From Chalara sp. BL73 (Eukaryota > Ascomycota > Leotiomycetes > Helotiales): 64,000 bases of DNA. The position numbers and the translations under genes are program-made. Under the pieces are notes generated by a model. That model saw only the letters and a program-made list of their open reading frames with translations. It did no database searches and was not told the DNA's origin. Positions 47,157-59,221 of the stretch are shown piece by piece. Every line of letters begins with the position of its first letter. Positions within the stretch are counted from its first letter, which is position 1. Location: NCBI GenBank assembly GCA_918026815.1, contig CAKJVC010000246.1, forward strand, positions 124,001 to 188,000, in the 5' to 3' direction.

Positions 47157-50100
47157 CCTGATGAGTTTGCCTTTGACAATATCAAGACCAAGGAAATCCG
47201 TCGCAGTGTTTAAATATAGCCTGGAAGTCTTCCTCCGGAACGAGTGTGATGACCTTTGCGAAGCTTTGGTGTTTCGGTCGTAGTATTATGTGCTGTTCAT
47301 CCCAGTTCCAGGTTCAACCGTGGTGCTATCCTCCTGAAATCACGTATCTGTGATTAGTTCTGTATAGGTCGGTTGAAGCAGAACTGTCTTTCCGCGCCGA
47401 GGAATTGGTACGGCAGACTAGTAGTAGACAGAACGTGAACACTTGTCTTGGCAGTCCAGTATCCGGGAAGAAATGCTGCTAGGAAAGCACCGTCTAATTG
47501 TCTCAGCACGACAGGAAGCCGGTACGCAGCAAGTGAAGACGAATGGCAGCGATAAATATCATGGAGAAGGCGGCCGCCACATGTGTAGAACAAGATATTC
47601 GACCTTGGAAACAAATAATGTGACTGTCGCTAGGTCCTGATGTTCATAAGAACACGCACATTGTGGACGGAAGATACGGTGGACTCTTATGCAAGCATGA
47701 CTCTCCTGAGCTCACGTTGCCCAGGCTTTGGCGTTAGAGCGCACCGGAGTGCTATCCTTAATGAAGCATAACAAACGAGATAGAATATTGCATTTGACAT
47801 GGGGGGCCAAAAGCCCGGGACGCCGTCAGCAACGCAATACACCAACCAATGCACGTGCAGGCATAAATATCGGCTCCGAAAATGGAATACCCCGCCTCCC
47901 CAGGGTTCCTTTCAATTATCCCAGCATGGTAACAAATGAATGGATGATTCGTTGAGCTTGGCTGTGACTTAGCTGACAACATTCAATTTGACCAGGTGCT
48001 TAGCAGGCTAAGACTTTTCGATCAAGTTACATTTTATCCAAAAAAAAAAAATGGTTGAACGGGGGGAGTCGGTTGACATCCGCGACTACTGGGTGCAAGT
48101 TTGGTAACGAAGGATGTTACATGCAGTTGTGCAACCAACCCTTCTGGCCGCATCTGCAATCAAAACTCGGTTGAAAGCCGAGGAGGACTGAGAGGATAAT
48201 CAACGAACAAAGCTGGGCAAAGTAAAAATCTTTCAAAACGCCATTCCACCCATTACAAACCGGTGCATTGACTTCAAAAGAGCCCATGTTTGTGTGATAC
48301 GGCAACACCAAGTGATTTTTTCGAAGCAACAGCTTAGGCTATATGTAGAAAAGAATGTGCTACTCGATGCTCGTAAAACATGTAGCTTACTGGCCATCTG
48401 AAGCACAAGTGTGTATTTTAGGATGAAAAAGCAAAAGTCTTCTACAGCTTTGCGGCATTGCCCTGTGGCAAGTAAGCCATGTTGCTGACGTGCATGAGGC
48501 TCAAGCTGGACGCTTAGGCTTAGAATGAACGCTGAACGGTGAAGAAACACGGCTGGGAAAGCCACACACGCGATGCCAAATGTTCCACATTGCGATAACG
48601 AAAGAACATGTGTCCAACTATTGTTAAGCCCATACCTCAGGCTTGGTGACACAGATATCTTTGATGGATAGGCGGGAGAGAGCGCTGACCACCAACGTCG
48701 TAGATTCTTGAGAGGTCACACAGGGACACACGGGATCGTGCAGGAGGTTTTGTTTTCCCATCGATATGAGGGGGGGAGGGTGGTAGTGGTGTGGTTGAAG
48801 AACACTCAAGACGCCAAGTTCGTGGAGAAAAGTTGGGGTGTTTTCGGGCATGGTCCCTCCGCCTGAAAACACCGAAACACTGTTCAGGTCACTTGAGGAT
48901 TGAGATAGATGAACATCAACTTGGCGTATGGCAACATCTGATGCTCGAGAGGTTTCAGGCAATCTCCCGGTTCAAAAGCTGAGCAGGATGAAAATATTCG
49001 ATGCTCACATCAGTCCGTCAGAACCTAGCCTCACGTGATGTTAGCATGTCATGCCTTAGGCATTTCAAGAACAAGTTCATGGGGGGAACCACAGGATTTC
49101 CAGCCCCTATCCAACCAGACTTTTTACTTTTAGAACGCATGAGAGCATGAGCTCATATTACAAGATTGTTGATGCGCAAATCATTGGTCATTATTGCACC
49201 GTAATAAGCATATCATCCCTTGAAACACATCTTCGTCAGTCTCGATCGCAACTCGGCGTTCAGCTCTCTTCGTTTCGTATGTCCAGGAGGAGGATACCAG
49301 ACAAGCTTCGGATGTACAAGCACCGTAACCTTACCAACCATCGTCAGCAGCAAAACGGCCCTGGATGGTCTGCTAGTCCCGACAAATGAGTATCCCAGAT
49401 CAGAAGCTCTTCACTTGCATTTGCAGTGGGATGTGTGCACTATTGCATAACCGAAACGACACGCTTCCAACGTCATTTTCACCACAAGTCCTGTACAGTA
49501 CCTAAGGAGCACATGCGTTCTTCTCTCCATTCCTTGCCTGTCGAGCCTATCTATGCCCGCGTCCAGGGTCAATTTTCGGCCCACGGCGAGGACTCCGGAA
49601 CATATCCAGATCTGGGCCTGCCCCAACGAAATCCTGGGGAACTTTAATATGAATACCGGTCAGATTAAGCTATCGGTAAATTGATTGATTTGCCCGTCTA
49701 AGACCGCAATACGAAGGCGATAAAGTACCAGGCGTGCAAGCTGTGCGCAAATATTGTCCCTTTCCATGGCGTCCATGATTTCCGTTCCTCGTGAAAGCAT
49801 ATGTTCGCCGCCTATCTTATGTCTAGAGACCGTCTTTTCAAGGCTCTGAAACACGCGATAATCTCACTTGAAAAGCCAAGCAGCTCAGCAATGAATTGGT
49901 ACTTAAACGAGGATAACGTGGCCGTCAGCATTGTTATATTGCGTCTCCACCCGCAGGATCAAGGGTTCCCCTGTTACTTATGCTCCTAAGGTCAACCCAT
50001 TGAATATTTCCACCCACTACCTGCCAAATGTTTAGAAACGTTCTTGCGCACTCGTGTATGGAGACAGACGGACGGAGGGCTGGATTTCCCGCTCATCCTA

Positions 50101-52143
50101 TATCCATACTCCTAGTTTAATCGGTAACACTTCTCTTGGCCTCATGCCTAATCTGGACCTTGAAAATATGTAGAAAAAGGTCGCTGATATGGGGCGAATC
50201 AGCGCAGTTATTTCGCGGATTGCTTCCGGACAGTTCCATTTTGCGGGGTGTAGGATAGCTTCATTTCTTTTTGCGGGAGTCTCCAATCTCCCCACTGATC
50301 GCCCCTAAAAGAAGGATGAAGCAAGTTGTTAATGCAACGACAACACAATTCGATGGAACTGGCGGCCTTTGCGACAGTTGACTTGAGCTTTGATCTTATC
50401 TGCATTGTCGCGTTTGTTTGCTAAGTACGTACGACGACGGATTTATTTACCCAATCATTTACCACGACGCATTTGCACACCCCTGAGCCATTGTGACAAG
50501 ATTGTTGCCTGTGTAACACGGTCTAGCCTTTAATGACGACCACGTATAGGAGAAAATTACATGGATGTTCGTCATGGTGATGTTGCATTGCGTATTGGGA
50601 TTTCTTTCTAGTTGTCTAGGATATGGTGACAGAAAATATCTTCTGTGCATCGAAATATCTGAGCATTTCACATCGTGCTCAACAGATTGAAAACCCAGTA
50701 ACGACATCACTGGTTGGAGAAATTTCCGAACATTCATCGCGTTTCGAGCAACGGTGGCAGGTCCCTGTAATGCCCTGTAATGTGTGTACCGGGTTATAAC
50801 TTTTCTCTGGCTACGAAATTGTTTTGCTTCATGACCTTTAGGATAAAAAATCTTCTTGGTTAACACTCCCAAGGCCGTATGTTAGCACTATATACATAGT
50901 AGTGTATTCATGCCAACTCTCATACTTCAGGAGAATCTTGGCCTGCATCTCTGTGGGTTACTGATGCAGGAACTAGGCAGGTACCTAATCGTAGGGCCAG
51001 TCGCACCTCGGTATAGCAACAATCAATACCTCCACCGTAGTACAGGATAGGTGAGTCCAAACTCGTCCCGAAGCTGAACCGACGCCATGTCCCGTATCAG
51101 TATCTGGCCCGTCCCACAGTCACTTTTCAGCAAGCCACTTTTGTTCTCTCTCTGTTTCATTTCAGTTATGGCGTTGAATTGGGGAGTGCTCGTTTTCTTT
51201 TAGACCCAAGCAATTCTACTATCAGCCTTATCAATCATATGGCCTAAGCTTAAGCAAAGTTCTGGCTAGGACCACAGTCTCGTTCTCGACTCTGGGTGGG
51301 GTAGATACAGTGACAGTTACTTAGGCTTCTTTAGCCACTGTGCCTTTGATTTTGTAGCCTCAAATTTGCATCAATCTTAACTGAGTGCCGATGAGTTTTG
51401 CAGACCAATTTGCCACCGCTGCTCGAGTCCCATGATTACTTCCTTCGTATCAGGAGATTCATGCTTACCATCGTTCTTCATTTGGTATATGCGATGAACA
51501 GGCGGAGAAAAATAAGGTTCGGCTACCCCAGAATATAGAGTTCAATGAAAAGCGGATGCTTCCGCAACTAAACACTACTTGCCATTTTCACGACGGGCAC
51601 TGAGTCGTGTCACGACGCCACTCACCTGTGAAAAGACTGGAGAGAAGAAATGAAACATGATAGCCTCCCATTTCATTTCACAACTATCAGATCCAAGATC
51701 TCTTGATATTTCAAGAAAATATGTATTCTCCTTTAAGCCCTGGTCATATTGTCCCGCATCAGGTTATGATATCTGTGATTTTTTGTACTTAAAGATGCCT
51801 CTCAGGCAGAGAATGGACAAAAGTCTATAGATATTGGTACAGGCCTAACCTCCCACTATTTATCAAGTGAGCCTTAAGAAAGCGTTCTAGTTGTACTAGT
51901 GAGCACCATTCAATCTGATGCTGCTAGCTAGAATTTGGGTTTGGACTGCGCAAAGCCCGCGTATTTCTCAGGAGACCACCAGTTTTCACTTTTTAAAATA
52001 ATTTTTATGTTAATATTTCTTTATGTACTATAACGCCATAATACCAGCGGTCGGCCACATCCAGTCTATCAAAAGCCAAAGAGTTTCCGAATATCATAGA
52101 ATATCATCAGCATCGAGCTCGTTACACGTTGGGCGAAAGCAGA
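47157..52143. other. Gene-poor stretch
   Basis: About 5 kb with only short open frames on both strands. Minus-strand frames at 49411-49626, 49660-49854 and 50459-50872 have protein-like composition but no motif and cannot be joined by convincing introns. Homopolymer A near 48041-48051. No gene supported. Confidence 0.4.
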
Positions 52144-52888
52144 ATGACTCGATACAGCGCAGCCACTACAGCGACTCAACTCACACCATCCGTGAACACC
52201 TCAAACATCCTCGCAACAACCGCTGTCAATAAACGCTCCCTTTATATGTTTCTGCTACAACGAGTCCAGAATAAACCACAGAAAAGCCTCATACAAACGA
52301 ATACAATTAACGTTCAACAAAATAGACTTCTAACAGATCCCACACCCCCATGCTCCCTCCCCGGCCTGGAAGCCAATAAAGGGAAATTAAGGATGACTTG
52401 GAAATTTAGGTAAGAGATGATGAGCTCGTGAAATGGGCCCTCTCCAAAAGCATGGGCCTAGTCCCATCACACCACCATCCCATAGCCCAGTGTGACAACC
52501 AAGCACTAGCTGACAAAGTCCGGGCCTCGCAACGCATGTTCTTCAAGCTCAGGAGTGAGTGTTTTTCTCTCATTAGCGGGCTTGCGACTAAGCAAACGAA
52601 TGATGCTGATTGGAGCCTTCTGCTCGACGGAATTGCTACGGTCAAGTATTTCGAGGGATCCTGGATAGTGCTGATTGGAGGGCTAGCCTGGAGAGAAGCG
52701 GCGGAGTGTTGGCGGGCGTGGGGAAGTGCGAGGTGGAGAGGGTGCTTGTTAAGATCAAGGAGTGGGCTAGCGAGAGGAAGCGTAGAAGGCTGGAGGAGGG
52801 TGAGCGGGTAGGCGCACAGGCGAGGGAGAGGATGGACGAGGAAAAGAGGAGGCGGGATTATTGGGAGTCGGGCGAGAAGCTTTGGTGA
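52144..52888 (+). CDS. Uncertain spliced gene, family not recognised
   Basis: Three blocks of protein-like text follow each other on the plus strand. First, from the ATG at 52144, a Thr/Asn/Gln-rich segment (MTRYSAATTATQL). Second, from about 52410, VRDDELVKWALSKSMGL then LADKVRASQRMFFKLR up to a GTGAGT donor-like site near 52554. Third, in another frame to the stop at 52886-52888, a highly charged helix (KCEVERVLVKIKEWASERKR). The frames differ, so introns or frameshifts must separate them. I could not settle the junctions. It may be a real small gene or a decayed one. Confidence 0.35.
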
Positions 52889-53950
52889 GTCTTTGGATCG
52901 TGCGCTGAATGCTATGCCTTTCGCGTCTCACTTTTTCGTATGGACCGTGGTCAAGCTAAGCCGATCGATTTCTGGACCTGCTGGGTAATGAGCTCTTCGA
53001 GGCTTCCAGGTGAGGAGGCCATTATTGATGTGAACCTGGTGATTCTGCCAAGGCGGCATTAATATCCAGTCCAGAGTTTCCAAAGACTATCTATTCATAG
53101 CTTTGAAATATAGTTCATGGAGCTCGATGTCTCCATGATGCAATTACCATTACCTGTGCGAAGGGATCACAGAATTACAAAGCCTTGAATTTTTCAGCCC
53201 CTATCAATCGCTTGAATTGCACTGCAAAGCTCGCTCCTTAGTACATCAGAAATGGCTATGGTATATATTTGTAATAAGAGTATAGCAGTAAGATCGTTTC
53301 TTCAAAGGATAAAATACTACACAGAAGTTACTTATTGCTCCTGGGCCTTCTTGAGCCGTAGTAGCTGCCCTCTTTTGAATTTCCTTTGAAAAATGATTTA
53401 TCCATTCCACTCAAAGTAAGCCATATCGTGCCATACCGCTCTGAACGGTGATCTGTCGGAACATACCCGGCGAGGATTTAATAGCAGGAACGCCGATCAG
53501 AAGCTCTGGGCTCGGCACGGCACCACCTGACCCTCGCCGATCCCTCCCTGCCGATCCTCGAAAGGCGTCAGGCTATCGTCCGCTTCGCACACGATGTCTC
53601 GACGGATGGTGCTAAGGCAGTGAAAAGATGTGCTCGCTGAATCGCGCCGTCCGGTACTTGCCGGGTGATCGAAACCCCTTTTTTTTGCGAGTGGCGTTCT
53701 CCCTGAATCTCATTGGCAGATTCATGGACATCACTAGACGCAAATCTTGCCAAAGGGTGAGGTTGATAAAGCGCTACTTCACATGGCGGGTTCTCTTTCT
53801 CCTCGTTCCGCGGAAACGCCACGGGTCAGGTCAGCCATTTGCTATCTGGGTATTCATGATCAAGGGCCACAACAGCTAGGCTCGTGTCTAAGCCTTCCGG
53901 CACTCGCCATCGCACGTCCTATTAGAAGCTTCGTTGTTCTCGTGAACTAG
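52889..53950. other. Intergenic, nothing firm
   Basis: Overlapping open frames on both strands at 53568-53950 lack motifs. A GC-richer patch at 53520-53600 stands out slightly from the flanks. Confidence 0.35.
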
Positions 53951-54208
53951 GTCAAAGTTCATCTCAAGACGGGCGGTGTTAGGATCGCGAACAAAATATT
54001 CTACTTTCTCTCTGCTTCTGGTCACGTACTGGGTCTCGACGGGCAGCTGTATATTCGGGCACGTAGCGAGGCAACCTTGTCAATGAGCATGCCGTCGAGC
54101 ATGAGTGATATCGGTAGAATAGAAGATGACAATATTATTGAAGCGGCCCCTGGCACTTGTTTCGTATTCCATGATCTCCACACTGTTGGCACACATATTC
54201 TTCTCTAG
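53951..54208 (+). pseudogene. Unrecognised coding-like fragment
   Basis: A plus-strand frame without ATG at its start runs 85 codons to a TAG at 54206-54208: VKVHLKTGGVRIANKIFYFL, then SGHVLGLDGQLYIRARSEA and IIEAAPGTCFVFHDLHTVG. The alternating hydrophobic pattern suggests beta-strands of a secreted beta-rich protein. It is bounded upstream by a stop, so it is either a last exon or a fragment of a broken gene. Confidence 0.35.
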
Positions 54209-55980
54209 AAAGGAATTTCACTACTTGTAGACGTATCTTTTGAGGAGAGGCCCCCCGCTTGATCAAACTCAATTTCTCTCATATGCTGCTATTCGTTATA
54301 TCTGGCACGCCAGTCAGTGGTCATGAAATCGTAGCCGAAAAGAAACAGTATCTCAGCAAAGAGAAAATGGAACGACGCAGCAATTTGGTATATCGTATAC
54401 TTGTTCTTTCGCTTGATTTTGTGTAATTCATGATGCCGATCTAAGTGTGCTTAGGGTAGTGCATGGGCCAAATGTTACAACCCTCAAAATAGGACCCGAA
54501 ACATGTAGTTCATCCCATGGCTCACATGATGGAGTGACGGCATTAATATCATCTGATGGACTTTGCCTAGTTCGCGTCTCTTAATTTCTACATGTGCTTA
54601 GATTGCTTCTGAGAGGCCGTTCAAAGGTTGACCACTCACTTGAAACCTACTTATAATAGTTTGTAAGATCTACCATAACATGTTAACATTTTTGCTATGT
54701 GAGCTTTCTCTCATGCAGCAATATCGGTGATCATTTAGATAGGGCGCCCTTATGCACCATTCTAATTTTTCATGCAAGAATCATTTTTTCACATTTACAC
54801 AGATTCGTTAACTGTACGCTCTTGTAGGTATAACATGAAGCAATATCCAAATTTCCTAGAGGATTACTAAGTTCATTAAATTCCTTGGAGATGCTTATGT
54901 GGCAGATTCTCTCCCGAAACTCCGCATCATTCGAATCTGCGCGGTTGTCACTTTCATAATCACTTAATATATAGTCAGATGTCAGGTATGGACTCGGCTT
55001 TGACTATATGTTTACACAAATGACAGCCAACTCATAACCCCCCAAAAAAGACACATCTCAAAATCCCGCTTTATATTAACTGCAGGTAATAGTTAGACTT
55101 CCTCGTAAGTGGCTTGAGGTCACGACAATTTACCCGCAGTAATATGCATATAGGCACATCCAGCCGCTTCCGGGCCGAAGTTGAGATTGCAGAGGCGATC
55201 TGATGTTCGTAATGATTGGTAAGCGGGAGAATGCTTATTTCAACGCATGATAGCTGCAAATATTGCCCCATTAAATGAGTTATATTTCCATGCGTAGGTC
55301 GATCCACCATTTGGTGCGAGTCTAAGATGAAAGTTTGAGGTGTATCGGCAGTTACACATGACGGGGTAGTACAGCCGGAGATGGGGTAATTCAACCCAAC
55401 TTGGATCTAACAAATCCATGCGCGTCGCACAGCTCGTTGTTGGTTGTACAAGCATAACGTATGTCTGATTCGCTAAGGAATTTATGCTACACAAGAGATA
55501 TACTGCCGATAACAGGTGTTTGATGCTAGGAATGTGAAATTTGAGAAAAATGTTCCAACTTCCCAATATTCCCAAGCAGAGTGCTACTTTATTGGATGTG
55601 AATATGGGTTTGCTTTTTGTACTTCTCTAACAAAACCCCTACAGTTAGGGTAACGCAACAGGAGCTAGGGTGAGCCAGATATGGGTTCTTCCACGAACAA
55701 CAGATGAACTAAAGAGTGTTGGTAGAGTCCGGGCTACGCATTTAAAATGTTTCTTATCATGTAACAAAGAGGCATTCAGGTCGTTCATTCTCTCACGTAA
55801 TCTCGATACCAGTGTTAGCCTTTCTATTTTTCAAACTATAAGAGGTTTAGAATTCCATATAACACGTGGGTCTCCTACAAATGCCGCAAAAGCCACAGTG
55901 ACGGCGTTTATGGCTCCAGGAAACAGTATCACCCCCGTCGCGGATGAAAATAGAGTACCTGAATATGACGCAAATAGAGG
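54209..55980. other. Gene-poor, AT-rich stretch
   Basis: Only short open frames without motifs. Nothing supported. Confidence 0.4.
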
Positions 55981-56870
55981 CAAGCTGGAATTGGCGGCAT
56001 CTCCCCTGTTGTCGAACCCGATGATAATCCATCTGAACCTGTTACAAGGCGCCGCTCTATTTTCAAACATAAAATAATTATGTTTGCATTATGTGCCACG
56101 GTTTTTGTTGTCTCTTTTGACACCTTTATTAACACCAATGCCCTGCCAAACGTAACAAAGGATATCAAGATCTCTAACGCTGGTTTTGAATGGATTTGGT
56201 CCGCCTATATGCTAAATTTTAGGCTGCAGTTCCACTATGGACGAATATAAGTAATGTGTTTCGGAGAAGAGCGATCCTCATTCCCACAAGTGCTACTTTC
56301 TTTGTCGGAATGATTACAGGAGTTTTGCCAAAGAATTCATCTGCTCTTATCGGAGGGTGTACAGTACAAGGCATAGGCGGAGGAGGCTTGATTGGTTTGA
56401 CTAATATCTGCGTTGGAGATTTGTTTGACGTGCGGTAATGCCAGCCCCTTCTGTTTCAAGGAGCCCTAGAGCATAGTGCGACTTACTGAAATTTATCTGT
56501 AGAGAGCGTGGACTCTACTTTGGCATTGTGGGAGTAGTGATTGCTATTGCTTCTGCAGCAGAATCAGCCACGGGGGGCATATTGGCTCAAACTGCGAGCT
56601 GGAGGTGGTGCTTTTGGATTCTGGGTAAGCTTGTAGCAGACCATTTTCTGAGTGATACTAAAAGAATTAACGCCATTCAGCGTTCTCTCATTTGTGGTTT
56701 TTATAATACTCCTCGAGTTTGAATCACCGAACATCACGCTCTTCACAGGGCTCAGGAAGGTGGATTAGCTCGGACTTACGACAATTATAGCAGCAACATT
56801 ACTGTTACTTATTGGATCGCAGCTTGGAATATCATGCCAGTGGAACACTTGGAATCAACCGTGAGAATAT
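55981..56870 (+). pseudogene. Decayed MFS drug transporter (DHA2-like)
   Basis: Remains of the N-terminal half of a major-facilitator transporter. First block: EPVTRRRSIFKHKIIMFALC then VVSFDTFINTNALPNVTKDI and WIWSAYMLNF (TM1 to start of TM2). Second block in another frame after 56220: AAVPLWTNISNVFRRRAIL, the loop 2-3 signature, then GGCTVQGIGGGGLIGLTNI. A correct-looking intron at 56435-56502 joins DLFDVR to ERGLYFGIVG. Next is SATGGILAQTASWRWCFWI, then a second intron with an ATTAAC branch site. Last block: FVVFIILLEFESPNITLFTG, with an in-frame TAG at 56766-56768 where DHA2 proteins have the W of DWLG. The remaining C-terminal helices are missing. It is a clear fossil with frameshifts, a stop and 3' loss. 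Confidence 0.75.
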
Positions 56871-59221
56871 CCAAGGCTGCAATATGTATTAGTTTAAGAT
56901 GCTCCTCTTTTCACTCTATGTAGAGACCATAGCTGAAGCATACCAAAAAATTTCCCGCCAGAATCTCGGATTGCTCGTCTCCTCGGAATAATATATTCTC
57001 TACATAGTAACTAAGGGTATTCTTCTAAATCATCACCCCAGAAGTCGCTATCGAGCTCAGCCTCTACAGGTATTGTATTCTGATAAATATTTCACTTCGC
57101 CATTGCGATCATGAGATTCGTGTCTGTATCGATAACGTTCAAGTGCGTGGTGTTAGTATCATGAGTTTTCATAGCAGACATACGTGAGGCGCCGGCTGCC
57201 CTTCCTTATGGCATGTCATGCGTAGGAAATAGGGCATCGATGTAGAGATGCTTGTGAGCAAAGGCCAAACTCAAAATCTCAAATGTGCGTGCCATGTCTT
57301 TAGTGGATGATAGTTCGAGTTTGGGTGATATTGCGATTATTGACTGTTATTATCGGGAGACTTAGGAAGAATTTAGCATAAAAAACGTTATTATGAAAGG
57401 AGACAAGCAGAGTTTTATCAAGACAATATGAATGCAACAAGAAGGGTTCAGCCCAAAGAGTCAGTACGCCTCTATTATGCGAGGAGCGCTGGAGCTTTAC
57501 TACTCCACTCTGCTCCACCGAATATTTCATCATTAGATATTCATCATTGCTACTAGCAAGATATTACAGCATTCCGTAAGTAGTATTACTAGTGTTTTGC
57601 AACACGGAATTCTCAAAAGTACACATGAGAATACTTGAGATCCCAAGAATACTAACTAATGCTGTAGCATTCTCACTGTACTGCGCTGAGATCATTTTTG
57701 ATTTGATAGCTAAATTACCGTTCTATGAGCTGAAGAATCAAGGCCGACTTCATCCACGGCTAATTCTCTCTTTTGTAACTCGTCGTTACTGCCATATGAC
57801 CTACATATTCGTTCCACCAAGCTCTCTGGCGTTCTCTGTTTGACTGTACACTTCCATCAACCACCTAAGGCATCTTCTTGACCCAAGAAAGCTGAGCCTA
57901 TTTGCAGAATAATATGGCCAATGTTGTCAGGATCATAAAACCATCAGGGCCACGTCCGTCAAATTCAGCAACTTCTTCGTGTTCATCCCCATTCTCTTCA
58001 CGAATTCAGTTATTCTCACTAAATCCAACTCGGTCCTTAATTATCTCATTGCTAGGCTGAATCTCATCTCCATCCCTGATTCGATCTCCTATTGCTTAGC
58101 GAACGACTCGTAATATTTGAGCTTGAAACCAGTTTTTAAATTTGCTACTGTTGAGCCTTGACTTACTGGATAAAGCAAGAGTATGTACTCCGCATATGAA
58201 GTTGTTAATGGATTCGTAGCAGAGCCGGAAGGCCGGTTTATTTAAATTCATGAGTATTTAACCTTCACCTGAGATTATTATCAAAGATCTAAAAGAAATA
58301 CATGCAATCAAGACTAAAATCCTTTCGTAATGGCGACTAATTCCTTTTTAACCCTAATCTCAATCTTTGTTATTTGGTTCTTTCCTGCCTGTTTGTCCAA
58401 CAGAGGCCCCTCATATCTCTTAGAATCTTCCTAGCTTTACGGGCAAAGATGACCTTTTTACAAAATTGCCAAATCGAGTATAATGACTGGCGTAGACAGG
58501 TTGATCTGCAGCAGATGATAGCAACTACGCAGATTCTAAAGACGATAAACAATTTGAGGGAAGTACAGCGAATAAGCTATGCCAGTCTCTGGACATGCTT
58601 GACTGGTTTCAAAAGTTGATGTTGAGAGCTGGAGCTGAAGCCGGTTGATCAGTTGTACCTCTTAGATATGTACCGACAAGAACAGACGCATATTGCATCT
58701 CATTACTAACTAAAATGTTCCAGAATTAGTGATGTGTTATTAATTACATATATGTCCTGATTATACACTTGGCCGCAAATTCTGCTAGGCAATAGCATTT
58801 ATCTCTGATGGCAACATCCTGCAAAACAAATTAGATATCTGTAATGAGAGAACTGACAATGACTTGTGCGAATTATGTAGAATGCGTTGTAGCTCGGTGA
58901 AGGGGGGGGGGGTTCATCAAAGAGATTTCCGCATCCTTTCCTTAAGGTAGGAATCATCACAAAGCCGAAATGTCAAATAGTTCCAACGATATTAATAAGG
59001 TCGGTATGAGCTTTGAACTATGTGACGCGTTAACAAAGACAAGGCTGTGGCAAAATGGTGAAGGGGTTTAAAGCTTCTAAAAGAGGAAGCCGCCTCTCTT
59101 GCGCAGCCGAGCCTCGCCGCGTCATGCCAGCACTCCCGCCAATATAACCACATCCTCACAGTTGCCATTGTCGCTCAGCACCTGCAGACCGGAACCTTCG
59201 GGGCGCGTGGAAGTAAAGAAA
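56871..59221. other. Gene-poor stretch
   Basis: No continuation of the MFS gene and no other gene is seen. A run of ten or more G occurs near 58903-58913. Open frames near 57592-57843 and 58374-58619 are short and featureless. Confidence 0.4.

Noticed and set aside
48116..48962. Overlapping minus-strand frames
   Set aside because: No motif and frequent stops between them; treated as non-coding.
53568..53879. Overlapping frames of about 84 codons on both strands
   Set aside because: Both cannot be real and neither has a family signal.
58374..58619. 81-codon plus-strand frame
   Set aside because: A helical-looking stretch only; no start context, neighbours or motif to support a gene.
58903..58913. 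G homopolymer
   Set aside because: Simple low-complexity run, no partner C run nearby that would suggest structure.
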